Positions 8,656 through 17,679 of a stretch of DNA of 43,496 nucleotides are shown here, one piece after another. Where the stretch lies: positions 1 to 43,496 of the forward strand of contig CAZWMS010000009.1 in the NCBI GenBank assembly GCA_964635015.1, in the 5' to 3' direction. The DNA is from CAJWPI01 sp964635015 (lineage in GTDB: Bacteria > Pseudomonadota > Gammaproteobacteria > Magnimaribacterales > Magnimaribacteraceae). A program made the position numbers and the translations under genes. Under the pieces are notes generated by a model, which worked only from the letters and a program-made list of their open reading frames with translations, did no database searches and was not told the origin of the DNA. The stretch's first letter is position 1. Each line of letters begins with the position of its first letter.

Positions 8656-8949
8656 CTACAATGAACTTAGAGTTCCTTTTGGCAGAATATTAGATACGGC
8701 AGTATTCTGAACCCTTAATTTTACATTATTAGCAACTGAAACTTCCAAAAATTGTTCAGAAACTTTAGTCACCTTTCCCATTATTCCTCCAGAAGTAACT
8801 ATCTCATCTCCTACCTCTATACTCGAAAGCATATCTTGATGAGATTTTCTTCTTTTATTCTCTGGTCTAATCATTAAAAAATAGATCAAGACCATAAATC
8901 CAATAAGAAGTAAAAGTGTAGGATCTAAAAAAGTGGGTATTTCATTCAT
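8656..8949 (-). CDS. yajC: Sec translocon accessory protein YajC
   Basis: A 97-residue protein with one N-terminal membrane helix (about residues 10-26), then IRPENKRRKSHQDML and a small beta domain with GDEIVTSGGIMGKV near 48-61, diagnostic of YajC. It associates with SecDF and YidC at the inner membrane. It lies 15 bases downstream of tgt and 9 upstream of secD in a queA-tgt-yajC-secDF run. Confidence 0.95.
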   Translation of the reverse strand: MNEIPTFLDPTLLLLIGFMVLIYFLMIRPENKRRKSHQDMLSSIEVGDEIVTSGGIMGKVTKVSEQFLEVSVANNVKLRVQNTAVSNILPKGTLSSL

Positions 8950-8964
8950 ATTATTTTCCTGCTT

Positions 8965-10077
8965 TTAATCTATAAATTTTTCCCAGTTTTCCTTAAATTT
9001 ACTTAAGAAAGGTCGCAATTTACCTTGTTCTATTGCCTCTCGCAAATCTGCCATAAGATTTAAGTAATAATTGAGGTTGTGAATTGTGTTTAAAGTAGAT
9101 CCCAGCATCTCCTTTGTCTTGTCTAGATGATGGAGATAAGCTCTTGAAAAAGTACGACATGTATAACAAGAACAATTATGATCTAATGGGTCTAAGTTAT
9201 TCTTATTATTAGAATTTCTTATCCTTACCAAGCCTCTGGAAGTATATAAATATCCATTTCTTGCATGTCTTGTAGGAATGACGCAATCGAATAGATCTAT
9301 CCCCATTTCCACTGCCTTAAGAATATCCATAGGGGTGCCAACTCCCATTAGATATCTTGGTTTGTCTTTGGGCATCAAAGGGCTGACAAAATTAACAATT
9401 TTAATCATTTCTTCTATTGGCTCTCCAACCGACAAACCACCAATGGCATACCCTTCAAAGCCTATTTTAACTAAAGAATTGATAGAGCTTTCTCTTAATT
9501 CCTTAAAGACTCCCCCTTGAATGATCCCAAATAGAGCATTTTGGGAAGAATTAAATCTATCTCTGCATCTATTTGCCCAAAGTACTGAAAGTTGCATAGA
9601 ATCTTTTACTTTTTCCTTATCCTTACTATAAGCAGTGCATTCATCAAGGACCATGGCAATATCAACATTGAAGGCCAACTGAAGGTCCATACAAATTTCA
9701 GGAGTTAGAAAGATCTTGTCCCCATTGAGGGGTGAATTAAACTGAACACCCTCATTTGAAACTGATTTATTTTTAGCGATACTATAAACTTGATAACCTC
9801 CTGAATCTGTAAGTATAGGTTTTTTCCAACCTATAAAATTGTGAAGCCCCCCGTGTTCTTTAATTACTTCTATTCCTGGTCTTTCCATTAAATGAAAAGT
9901 ATTAGAAAGAATAATTTCTGCTTTCAATTCCTCCAAGGTTAATGGAGACATTGCTTTAACTGCTCCATAAGTTCCTACTGGCATAAATGCTGGAGTTTGA
10001 ATAAGGCCATGAGAAGTAAGTATCTCCCCTCTTCTCGAGCTGTCCTCTTCATTTATTAATTTAAAACTAAAACTCAT
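8965..10077 (-). CDS. tgt: tRNA-guanine transglycosylase
   Basis: A 370-residue TIM-barrel enzyme that swaps guanine-34 for preQ1 in tRNAs with GUN anticodons, the first tRNA step of queuosine synthesis. Visible motifs are LTDSGGYQVYS with the general base Asp near residue 91, the GGLSVGEP loop near 216, the nucleophile region DLFDCVIPTRHARNG near 266, and the zinc ligands C-x-C-x2-C (CSCYTC near 306) plus a downstream His in YLHHL. It is two bases downstream of queA, the next enzyme of the pathway. Confidence 0.96.
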   Translation of the reverse strand: MSFSFKLINEEDSSRRGEILTSHGLIQTPAFMPVGTYGAVKAMSPLTLEELKAEIILSNTFHLMERPGIEVIKEHGGLHNFIGWKKPILTDSGGYQVYSIAKNKSVSNEGVQFNSPLNGDKIFLTPEICMDLQLAFNVDIAMVLDECTAYSKDKEKVKDSMQLSVLWANRCRDRFNSSQNALFGIIQGGVFKELRESSINSLVKIGFEGYAIGGLSVGEPIEEMIKIVNFVSPLMPKDKPRYLMGVGTPMDILKAVEMGIDLFDCVIPTRHARNGYLYTSRGLVRIRNSNNKNNLDPLDHNCSCYTCRTFSRAYLHHLDKTKEMLGSTLNTIHNLNYYLNLMADLREAIEQGKLRPFLSKFKENWEKFID

Positions 10078-10079
10078 AG

Positions 10080-11111
10080 TTAAGATGATTGCATATTTAT
10101 GAACATTGCATCTCCGTAACTGTAAAATCTATACCTATTTTTTATAGCGAAGTTATAAGCTGACATTATCCTCTCATGACCCGCAAAAGCACTTACCAAA
10201 ATAAGCAATGTAGATTTTGGGAGATGGAAGTTAGTTATTAAAGAATCCACCACCCCAAACTTATATCCTGGATAAATAAATACATCAGTTTCTCCTTTAA
10301 AAGGTTTTAAAGTACCATTATTAATATTGTAAACACTTTCTAAGCATCTTAGAGAAGTGGTCCCAACACATATTACCCTGCCTTTAGAGGACTTAGCTTT
10401 TAATATCAAATCTACAGAAGCTTGATCAATCTCTATGCGTTCTTTGTGCATATTGTGATCTTCTATTTTCAATTCTTTTATTGGCTTAAAGGTTCCCATC
10501 CCAACATGCAAGGTTATGTTAGCAATACTTACACCTTTATGTCTTAAAAGATCTAATAAAGTTTTATCAAAGTGCAAACCAGCTGTTGGTGCTGCTATTG
10601 ATTCCATTTTCTTTGGATCAGCATAGATAGTTTGATAGTTAGACAGATCTGAATATCTGGCTTCCCTCTTAATATATGGAGGCAAAGGAACCTTTCCATA
10701 TTTTTTAAGAAAAGGTTTTATTTGGCTTGAAAACTCTACAAAAAAAGCATCTTTACTTCTTTTAATTAATTTCAAAAAAATTTTCCCCCTGTTTAGTTCT
10801 ATCCTTTCACCAACTCGAAGTCTAGAATTGGACTTGGTCTGGACAATGGCTACTTGATCATCAAGTATTCTTTCAAGCAAAAATTCTACCTTTGCTCCAG
10901 AAGTTTTTTTTCCAAAAAACCTAGCCTTGATAACCTTTGAATCATTGATTACTAAAATATCATTAGGACCTAACAACTCAGGGAGGTCTCTAAAAATATG
11001 ATTAGTTAAATTATCTTTAACAAGCAGCAGTTTACTTAAACTTCTATTCTTTAAAGGAAAAGAAGCTATTAAGTCCTTCGGTAAGAGGTAATCAAAATCT
11101 TGAAGTTTCAA
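10080..11111 (-). CDS. queA: S-adenosylmethionine:tRNA ribosyltransferase-isomerase QueA
   Basis: A 343-residue enzyme that transfers and isomerises the ribosyl part of S-adenosylmethionine onto preQ1-tRNA to give epoxyqueuosine. Family motifs include the N-terminal FDYLLPKDLIA, AAPTAGLHF near 175, LHVGMGTF near 201, GTTSLRCLE near 249 and LITNFHLPKSTL near 290. The start is TTG at 11109-11111, giving the usual MKLQDFDY N-terminus, with an AAGGAAA ribosome site about eight bases before it. It is the first gene after tRNA-Leu on this strand. Confidence 0.96.
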   Translation of the reverse strand: MKLQDFDYLLPKDLIASFPLKNRSLSKLLLVKDNLTNHIFRDLPELLGPNDILVINDSKVIKARFFGKKTSGAKVEFLLERILDDQVAIVQTKSNSRLRVGERIELNRGKIFLKLIKRSKDAFFVEFSSQIKPFLKKYGKVPLPPYIKREARYSDLSNYQTIYADPKKMESIAAPTAGLHFDKTLLDLLRHKGVSIANITLHVGMGTFKPIKELKIEDHNMHKERIEIDQASVDLILKAKSSKGRVICVGTTSLRCLESVYNINNGTLKPFKGETDVFIYPGYKFGVVDSLITNFHLPKSTLLILVSAFAGHERIMSAYNFAIKNRYRFYSYGDAMFINMQSS

Positions 11112-11127
11112 TAAAATTTCCTTTTTT

Positions 11128-11213
11128 TGGTGCCGGAGGAGAGACTCGAACTCTCACACCCAAAGGGCGGGGGATTTTGAATCCCCTGCGTCTACCAATT
11201 CCGCCACTCCGGC
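11128..11213 (-). tRNA. tRNA-Leu(CAA)
   Basis: An 86-base class II tRNA on the minus strand. The acceptor stem is GCCGGAG/CTCCGGC, the D-arm contains GGTAGACGC, and the anticodon stem GGGGA/TCCCC encloses TTCAAAA, giving CAA. The variable arm is long (CGCCCTTTGGGTG), and the T-loop is of the TTCGAGT type. The discriminator is A and CCA is encoded at 11128-11130. It lies upstream of queA on the same strand, 17 bases from the TTG start. Confidence 0.95.
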
Positions 11214-11279
11214 TAAACATCTTAATAAAAGTTTACTTGGAAATATTACCCACAATTCATAAAATAAAATCTGTATATT

Positions 11280-13709
11280 ATGTTGAGACTTTGGATTAGT
11301 GAAATTATTTTTTTAGGAGTTAAGTTCTGCCTATCCCCCTTTATAAAATATGAAATTGAGTTTGAAGAAGGAGTTTCAAGAGAACTTCTAAATAAATCTA
11401 AGGTTATTTATGCTTTTCCTGAATATTCTGTTAGCGAATTAGTTGCGTTAGATAAATATACAAATCAATTAAACATTCCTTCCCCAGTAGAAAATTTTAC
11501 TCCCTCAGGACTTAAAAAATTTATCTGTCTAATTAGACCTAGATTTGACATTAGTGAGCAAAAAATAAAAAGGTTTCTACCTCAGAATCTTCCTGAAATT
11601 TTAGACCTTGATGATAATGACATAGAACTAATTCCTGTATCTTTTTATTGGGGCATGCACCCAGAAAAACAAAGATCATTTTTTAAGATTCTTTTTTCTC
11701 AATCCTGGACAGTAAGTAGTCCATTAAAGAAATTCTTTAGAATTTTATTTCATGGAAGATCATTAATTATAAAATTTAATACCCCTTTAATTCTTTCTGA
11801 AATAAAAGATAAGGAAAGAACAAATGAAGAAAACTCACGTTTAATAAGTAGATATCTAAGGGCTCTTTTTAGAAGATCTAAGCAAGCAGCAATAGGGCCA
11901 GATATTTCGCATAGAAGAACCCTAGTAAAGTCTTTAAGTAAAGATAAAGAAGTAAGAAAGGAAATAAGAAAACAGTCAAAAAATAACCAAAAGAAGAAGA
12001 AGAAGCTCAACAAGAGAGCCTATGAATACGCTAATGAGATATGTTCAGATCTTAATTATCCTATTGTCAGAAATTTACAAAGAGGTCTAAGTTGGTTTTG
12101 GAATAGAAGATACGAGGGAATTCATGTAAAGAATCTAGACTTAATTAAGTCAATTGCAGACAAAAATTGCTTGATTTATGTTCCCTGTCATAGAAGCCAT
12201 ATAGATTATTTGGCACTTTCATTTGTTCTCCTAGAAAAGGGACTTATGCTTCCACATATAGCTGCTGGTAAGAACCTCAACCTACCAGTATTAGGAGGAA
12301 TATTAAGAGGCGGAGGGGCCTTTTTTATGAGAAGGTCCTTCGTTGCCAATAAACTGTATAGCCTTGTCTTTTTCCAATATTTTAAAAGGCTTCTTGAAAG
12401 AGGATCATCGATAGAATTTTTTCCTGAAGGAGGAAGAAGTAGGAGCGGCTTCTCTTTGCAAGCAAGACCAGGGCTTCTTTCAATGTCAATTAGAAGCTTC
12501 TCTGGATTGAGCAATGTGAAAGTTAAACTTGTACCCACTTATATTGGATATGAAAAAATAATTGAGGGAAACAGTTACCTTTCAGAATTACTAGGGAAAA
12601 GGAAGAAAAATGAGAACCTTTTAGATATATTTAGATCAGTTAAAGATTTAAGCAATTTCCTTGGTAATGCTTACATCCATTTTGGAAAACCAATTGATCT
12701 CCAGTCTTTTCTTGAAACAGAACTTGATAAGAATAAAGACTTTAGTATTGAGTCGCCTCTGGATCGTCCAGAATGGCTAAGAAAAGCTACAAGCAAACTA
12801 GGAGATAGAGTTATGCAAGGTATAAACTCTTCAGCTGTTCTTACCACATCCAGTCTCTTCTCATTAAGCCTTCTTACTGAATCCACTCAGAGTTTAGATC
12901 TAGAGACTATAAAAAGAAGAATTTCCATGTTCATTAATCTCATAAAAGAAAATGAAATTTATGATCACCTGTGGTTAACAGAAGAAAACACCAAAAAAAT
13001 AATTAGCAAGACTGAAGACTTAGGATTAATTCAAGCTGAGTTAATTGGAGGGTCTAAAGTATATAGACCAAGTAAAAAGGAAGCAGCTTTACTGAGCTAC
13101 TATCAAAACAATACTTCCCATCATTTCCTTCTATACTCAATGATTTGTTTGGCTTTAAAGTGTGTAAATCAAATATCCCTACCAGAACTGCATAGACTGT
13201 CTAACTTGATTTACCCCTTTTTACAAAGTGACTTCTATTTACCTTGGAAAAAAGAAGAAATTCCTATGGTTTTGGAAAAATGTATAAAAGTATTACTAAA
13301 ATCAGATTTAATTAAAGAACAAAAGAAAGGCTTTTTGAGCAAGCCAGAAGAAAATAGTAAAAAATACAGAGATTATCTAGCTCTTAGCAATATCTGCGAA
13401 TTTAGTATAAAAAGATTTTATATAGTTATGAGTATTGTATGGAAAATAGATGAAATAGAAGTAAATAACCTTCAAAAAAAGTGTGAAGAAATGGCTAGTA
13501 AATTGCAAGAAATTGAGGGGTGGTTATATACAGAATTTTCAGATGCTACTAAATTTGAAACCTTCATCAATAAACTCCTAGATGATAGATATTTAAAGAA
13601 AAATACCTCTGCCAAGTTAACTGCATCAAGAATAACCAAGAAAGTGCAAATAGATTTTGAAAGGTTCTTTAATAAAGATTTTATGCATTTAGTAAATCAA
13701 CTTAATTGA
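11280..13709 (+). CDS. plsB: Glycerol-3-phosphate 1-O-acyltransferase PlsB
   Basis: At 809 residues it is the long membrane-associated acyltransferase typical of gammaproteobacteria. It acylates position 1 of glycerol-3-phosphate to start phospholipid synthesis. The acyltransferase blocks appear in order: HRSHID (the H-x4-D catalytic motif) near 303-308, GGAFFMRRSF near 345, FPEGGRSRSG near 381 and VPTYIGYE near 420. A basic low-complexity Lys/Arg stretch near 215-245 precedes the catalytic domain. The last 13 bases overlap the convergent rsmJ. GlpK and the glycerophosphodiesterase in this window make its substrate. Confidence 0.95.
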   Translation: MLRLWISEIIFLGVKFCLSPFIKYEIEFEEGVSRELLNKSKVIYAFPEYSVSELVALDKYTNQLNIPSPVENFTPSGLKKFICLIRPRFDISEQKIKRFLPQNLPEILDLDDNDIELIPVSFYWGMHPEKQRSFFKILFSQSWTVSSPLKKFFRILFHGRSLIIKFNTPLILSEIKDKERTNEENSRLISRYLRALFRRSKQAAIGPDISHRRTLVKSLSKDKEVRKEIRKQSKNNQKKKKKLNKRAYEYANEICSDLNYPIVRNLQRGLSWFWNRRYEGIHVKNLDLIKSIADKNCLIYVPCHRSHIDYLALSFVLLEKGLMLPHIAAGKNLNLPVLGGILRGGGAFFMRRSFVANKLYSLVFFQYFKRLLERGSSIEFFPEGGRSRSGFSLQARPGLLSMSIRSFSGLSNVKVKLVPTYIGYEKIIEGNSYLSELLGKRKKNENLLDIFRSVKDLSNFLGNAYIHFGKPIDLQSFLETELDKNKDFSIESPLDRPEWLRKATSKLGDRVMQGINSSAVLTTSSLFSLSLLTESTQSLDLETIKRRISMFINLIKENEIYDHLWLTEENTKKIISKTEDLGLIQAELIGGSKVYRPSKKEAALLSYYQNNTSHHFLLYSMICLALKCVNQISLPELHRLSNLIYPFLQSDFYLPWKKEEIPMVLEKCIKVLLKSDLIKEQKKGFLSKPEENSKKYRDYLALSNICEFSIKRFYIVMSIVWKIDEIEVNNLQKKCEEMASKLQEIEGWLYTEFSDATKFETFINKLLDDRYLKKNTSAKLTASRITKKVQIDFERFFNKDFMHLVNQLN

Positions 13710-14452
13710 ACTGAATATACGTCATAACGAATAACTCTTCCAGATAAAGAGAAGGTTGGTTTCAATCCAGAAAGATACCTAGATTTCTTGTGTCTTTTTA
13801 CTACTACTCTATTAGCAGCCTTAGTTAGGGAGATTTTTAATAGTTCCTCTCCTTTTGTAGACTTTGTTAATTCTCTAAGAGCTTGAAGGTTTTTCTTTGC
13901 TTTGGATTTACTTACTTTCTCAAACATAGGATCTAGATAGATAGCATCGGGTTTTTCGTTGAGATCATTTAGATATTTCTTTGAATCAGCACGAATTAAC
14001 TTAACCCCTTGAAGACTTCGAATTTCTCTCTTGCACTTTCCAATTCCTTCTTCTAAAAGAGAAAACACCCAAGGCGTTCTCTCAATGAGAGTTAGTCTCT
14101 CGGTTAAAGAACTGAGAATCAATGAGTCTTTTCCAAAGCCAGCAGTCGCATCTATGATGGTATTTTTTCTTGTCAAACCTTTCATGGTCTTTAATAGAAG
14201 TGCCTTGGAATCTTGTTTAGACCATTTTAAGAAATCACAAAAAATTCTACCTGACCTATTATCTGTTCCCTTTTTTAAATACATACCTTCATCTGAAAAA
14301 ATTAAAATGTATTTATCTTTTAAAGAGCAGGATTGATTCTTCGCTGAAACCAAATCTCCTAAGAAAGGAATGTTAAGCCTTTTAGAAAAAATTAAAGCTT
14401 GTTTGTTAAACTTTTCTTTGCTTGTAGCTACAAGAAGATGTTCCTTGCTCAT
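13697..14452 (-). CDS. rsmJ: 16S rRNA m2G1516 methyltransferase RsmJ
   Basis: About 251 residues when read from the internal ATG at 14450-14452, which overlaps the uppP stop as ATGA. A longer frame to 14476 exists but would overlap uppP by 28 bases, so I prefer the shorter one (MSKEHLLVAT). The S-adenosylmethionine site is visible as IDATAGFGKDSLIL, with LIERTPWVFSLLEEG after it and YLDPMFE as the catalytic DPMF-type motif. It methylates G1516 of 16S rRNA at N2 in the 30S subunit. Confidence 0.9.
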   Translation of the reverse strand: MSKEHLLVATSKEKFNKQALIFSKRLNIPFLGDLVSAKNQSCSLKDKYILIFSDEGMYLKKGTDNRSGRIFCDFLKWSKQDSKALLLKTMKGLTRKNTIIDATAGFGKDSLILSSLTERLTLIERTPWVFSLLEEGIGKCKREIRSLQGVKLIRADSKKYLNDLNEKPDAIYLDPMFEKVSKSKAKKNLQALRELTKSTKGEELLKISLTKAANRVVVKRHKKSRYLSGLKPTFSLSGRVIRYDVYSVQLS

Positions 14453-15246
14453 GTCCAATAGAACAAAAGCCAACAACCTAAGAGCAATCTATAGATAAAG
14501 AAAGGTGTAAAGCCTATTCTTTCAATCAGTTTTAAAAAAGTCCCTATAGTTAAATATGCTACTAAGAAAGAAAGACTTGAGGCTAAAGCAAGCTCAAAAA
14601 AATTTAGCGAAATTTCTGTGTGCTGAGTTCTAACTAACTCTGATAAAGTAATTGCTCCAATAGTAGGTATTGCTAAAAGAAAACTAAACCTTGAAGCCGC
14701 AGTGGCATTAAGCCCTAAAAACAATCCTGCTGTAATTGTTATACCTGATCTAGAGGTACCTGGTATTAAAGCTAAACACTGAAAAAGACCTATGATAAAA
14801 GCTTCCAATATAGTTAAAGAGTTAATATCTTTTTTTTGCTTTTTTCTCTTAGAAATAATGTGAGAAAAGTAAAGCAAAACTCCAAACCATATTGTTGCAT
14901 GAGCTATTACTAGACTATTTCTTAACCCTAAATCTATTAAGTCTCTAAATAAAAACCCTAAAATTAGTACAGGGAGAACAGCGATTAATAAATTAATGCT
15001 TAAACTATTTTTTTTGACAGAAAGCGGTTCAGATAAAATGGTCTTAAACATCTTATTGATATCAGACCTAAAATAAATGGTAGCAGCTAGTAGAGTTCCA
15101 AAATGGACCCCTACATCAAATGCTATTCCCTGATTCTCCTTTCCCAGAAATTCACTAACTAATATAAGGTGAGCTGAGCTGGAGACAGGAAGGAATTCTG
15201 TTAGGCCTTGAATAACTGAAAGTAATAAGAATTGAAGAATATCCAT
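14449..15246 (-). CDS. uppP: Undecaprenyl-diphosphatase UppP (BacA)
   Basis: A 265-residue polytopic inner-membrane enzyme recycling undecaprenyl diphosphate to the monophosphate lipid carrier for peptidoglycan and O-antigen. The two family signatures are clear: GLTEFLPVSSSAHLIL near residues 14-29 and PGTSRSGITITAG near 161-173. About eight hydrophobic segments are present. It follows tsaB without a gap and overlaps rsmJ by four bases, the distal end of the rpoE-era block. Confidence 0.96.
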   Translation of the reverse strand: MDILQFLLLSVIQGLTEFLPVSSSAHLILVSEFLGKENQGIAFDVGVHFGTLLAATIYFRSDINKMFKTILSEPLSVKKNSLSINLLIAVLPVLILGFLFRDLIDLGLRNSLVIAHATIWFGVLLYFSHIISKRKKQKKDINSLTILEAFIIGLFQCLALIPGTSRSGITITAGLFLGLNATAASRFSFLLAIPTIGAITLSELVRTQHTEISLNFFELALASSLSFLVAYLTIGTFLKLIERIGFTPFFIYRLLLGCWLLFYWT

Positions 15247-15915
15247 TTATCCCTTAGTCCAGTGCTCTTTACCAGATAAGTAAACTGGAAGAACTTCTTC
15301 AGGTCGCATTATTTGACCTGTTATGAATCTTCTTTGAGCTAAACTAAGAAGATCAACAGCATTAGGGTAATGGTCGTCATAGATTGGAGAATTTAATTTA
15401 CTTAATTTTTTCTCTACTAATTTACATCCACCGCCTATAAAACAAGATTTAGAATCAAAATTCGAATCAAGAAACTTCTGAACCAGAACAACCTCTTCAT
15501 TACTATAAATAAGTTCTGACCCTTCAAATTTAAATCTGCCCACATAGATTTGCTTCATATGAGCATCAACTAAAACTACAATATCTTTCTGTTTTATTTT
15601 GCTGTTCGCATATTGTGCAACCACCTCCATACTAGAGATTGAAATAGCTGATATTCCAGCACTATAAGCAATACCCTGAGCAGCACTACAAGCTAACCTT
15701 ATTCCAGTGAAGGACCCCGGTCCATGTCCTACTGCAACGGCATCTAATTGAGAAAATTTTAGCCTTCTTTCCTTCATAAGCTCTTGAATAAATCCAAAAA
15801 GCTTCTCTGTATGTTTTCGAGGGGCTATTTCATGAAATGAACTTATCTCGTTTTCAAAACTAAGTGCAACAGAGCATGCATCACTTGAGGTTTCAATGGC
15901 CAATATATTTGGCAT
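15247..15915 (-). CDS. tsaB: tRNA threonylcarbamoyladenosine protein TsaB
   Basis: A 222-residue ASKHA-fold protein that forms the TsaB-TsaD heterodimer for t6A37 modification of ANN-decoding tRNAs. Motifs: LAIETSSDACSVAL at the N-terminus, HTEKLFGFI near 39, and VGHGPGSFTGIRLA near 62-75. It is two bases downstream of adk. TsaD, TsaE and TsaC lie elsewhere. Confidence 0.94.
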   Translation of the reverse strand: MPNILAIETSSDACSVALSFENEISSFHEIAPRKHTEKLFGFIQELMKERRLKFSQLDAVAVGHGPGSFTGIRLACSAAQGIAYSAGISAISISSMEVVAQYANSKIKQKDIVVLVDAHMKQIYVGRFKFEGSELIYSNEEVVLVQKFLDSNFDSKSCFIGGGCKLVEKKLSKLNSPIYDDHYPNAVDLLSLAQRRFITGQIMRPEEVLPVYLSGKEHWTKG

Positions 15916-15917
15916 CT

Positions 15918-16565
15918 TTAAAATTCTAATTCTTTTAGAATTACTTCAGAAACTTTACTCGGTTCCTCTTTACCTGAGATACTCACAAATTTAAGCTTGT
16001 TCTTAAGAGATCTTTCTAAATAAAAATCTATTAATGGCAGGGTTTGTGATCTATATACCTGCAGCCTGTCCATAACGGTTTCTTGCTTATCATCTTCTCT
16101 CTGAACTAAAGGTTCGCCAGTTAAGTCATCTTTATCTGGAATTTTTGGAGGATTGTATTCTATATGATAGTTCCTTCCTGATTCCAAATGGACTCTTCTT
16201 CCAGACATTCTATTTATTATTTCATTATCTGGAACGTCTATCTCAATCACAACATCTAAAATAATAGACTCTTTTTCTAAAGCTTCTGCCTGAGGAATTG
16301 TTCTTGGGAAACCGTCAAAAAGAAAGCCATTACTGCAATCTTCTTCTTTAATCCTTTCTACAACAGTACCTACAATCACATTATCGGGTACCAGAATCCC
16401 TTTATCCATTAGTTCCTTAGCTTGTTTGCCTAGTTCTGTTCCTTCCTTTATAGCCTCACGCAACATATTTCCTGTAGATATATGTGGAATATGATAATTC
16501 TCACAAATTACCTCTGATTGAGTTCCTTTACCAGCTCCAGGAGGTCCTAAAAGAATAATTTTCAA
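15918..16565 (-). CDS. adk: Adenylate kinase
   Basis: A 215-residue enzyme interconverting AMP + ATP with 2 ADP. The P-loop GPPGAGKGTQ lies at 7-16, STGNMLREA near 31, FDGFPRT near 84 and the LID arginines in GRRVHLESGRNYH near 123. The LID has no four-cysteine zinc site. The start is TTG at 16563-16565, overlapping the acpS TGA as TTGA, with a strong GGGGAGGGGAG ribosome site just before it. Finding adk between acpS and tsaB is unusual for gammaproteobacteria. Confidence 0.95.
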   Translation of the reverse strand: MKIILLGPPGAGKGTQSEVICENYHIPHISTGNMLREAIKEGTELGKQAKELMDKGILVPDNVIVGTVVERIKEEDCSNGFLFDGFPRTIPQAEALEKESIILDVVIEIDVPDNEIINRMSGRRVHLESGRNYHIEYNPPKIPDKDDLTGEPLVQREDDKQETVMDRLQVYRSQTLPLIDFYLERSLKNKLKFVSISGKEEPSKVSEVILKELEF

Positions 16566-16951
16566 CTCCCCTCCCCCACAACTATGGCGCTAGATAAATT
16601 CGATGTGTCCGAAATACTTAAAAAGAAATTCTCCAAACCAAGTTCCTCAGCCTTTTGCTCTGCTTTCCCAGTTAAGGTTAGACATGGAGCCCCTGAGTCA
16701 TTTCTAGTAATTTCTATATTTTTTAAGGTAATCCCCTGTGTAAATCCTGTTCCTAATGCCTTGGAAGTAGCTTCTTTACTAGCAAAATTATTGCTTAAAT
16801 AAGAAATTTTTTTATCTAGGTTCATTCTTTCATTTAGTTCTTTTTTTTCATTTGAACATAACAGTTTATTTACAAATCGGTATCCATACTTGGTGAATAA
16901 ATGCTCTACTCTCTTCTTTTCAACAATATCTGAGCCTATGCCTCTAATCAT
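16562..16951 (-). CDS. acpS: Holo-[acyl-carrier-protein] synthase
   Basis: A 129-residue enzyme that attaches 4'-phosphopantetheine from CoA to a serine of acyl carrier protein. Motifs are GIGSDIVEKKRVE at the N-terminus (the Asp binds Mg) and NNFASKEATSKALGTGF near 54-70 (the Glu and Lys of the active site). It overlaps recO by ATGA and adk by TTGA. pdxJ, which often sits between recO and acpS in this group, is absent. Confidence 0.95.
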   Translation of the reverse strand: MIRGIGSDIVEKKRVEHLFTKYGYRFVNKLLCSNEKKELNERMNLDKKISYLSNNFASKEATSKALGTGFTQGITLKNIEITRNDSGAPCLTLTGKAEQKAEELGLENFFLSISDTSNLSSAIVVGEGS

Positions 16952-17679
16952 CTATTTTCTCCTTTGTTCAAGAAAAGCTTTCTTACATTTAAACTTTTAT
17001 TACCAAGATGGGTATCTATAGCTCTACGCATGATTATTTTTGAAGCTCTTCTTGTTTCTAGATCCTCTAAATCTCCTTTACTTAAATTTAATATGTCTTT
17101 TCCTTTAAAAATATCTTCTGAAATTCCTTTTTTTACATTCTTCAAAATAAATCCACTCATTGGGTCAAAAGAGTAAAAGGAATGTCCTCTTATTTTTTCT
17201 CCTGAATCAGCTTCATAAACAAGGTCTATGCTATAGCCTAGCTCTTTTAGTAAGTTTAACTCAAAGACCCTTAAGTGTTTCTCTACTTCTTTTTGATCTT
17301 TTTCTTCCTCCAGAGAAATAAGAAGTAAGCTAAATAGATTGAAAAGATCTTCATGCTCTTGTTCTTTTTGAAGGAATTTAAGAATCAACTCATTCAAGTA
17401 AATTACAGAGTTAAGAGATACTGATGAATTGATTGAAAAATATTTCAGCACTTCACAATGTGTTAAGTTCTTTAATTCTTTTTTTCCCCGATATGAAACA
17501 CTTAGTAATGCGGTTGGAATGAGAATGGACTTAAGCTTGCTCTTTGGCCTCTTTGCCCCTTTTGCAACAACAGATATTTTTCCCTTATCTCTTGTGAATA
17601 AATCCGCTATTAAACTTGTCTCTCTATAAGATCTAGTATGGAGTACAAAGGCTTGCTCAAGTGTATTAGTCTTATTCAA
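16948..17679 (-). CDS. recO: DNA repair protein RecO
   Basis: A 243-residue recombination mediator that loads RecA with RecR and anneals single strands. The N-terminal OB-fold has AFVLHTRSYRETSLIADLFT and GKISVVAKGAKRPKSKL, which are diagnostic; the rest is helical and poorly conserved. No C4 zinc motif is seen, as usual for gammaproteobacterial RecO. The start is TTG at 17677-17679, overlapping the era stop as TTGA; no ATG or GTG is placed suitably near the conserved N-terminus. Confidence 0.93.
   Translation of the reverse strand: MNKTNTLEQAFVLHTRSYRETSLIADLFTRDKGKISVVAKGAKRPKSKLKSILIPTALLSVSYRGKKELKNLTHCEVLKYFSINSSVSLNSVIYLNELILKFLQKEQEHEDLFNLFSLLLISLEEEKDQKEVEKHLRVFELNLLKELGYSIDLVYEADSGEKIRGHSFYSFDPMSGFILKNVKKGISEDIFKGKDILNLSKGDLEDLETRRASKIIMRRAIDTHLGNKSLNVRKLFLNKGENR

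Noticed and set aside
14453..14476. Longer N-terminus for RsmJ
   Set aside because: The eight extra codons lie within uppP, and the ATGA overlap start at 14452 fits the operon style.
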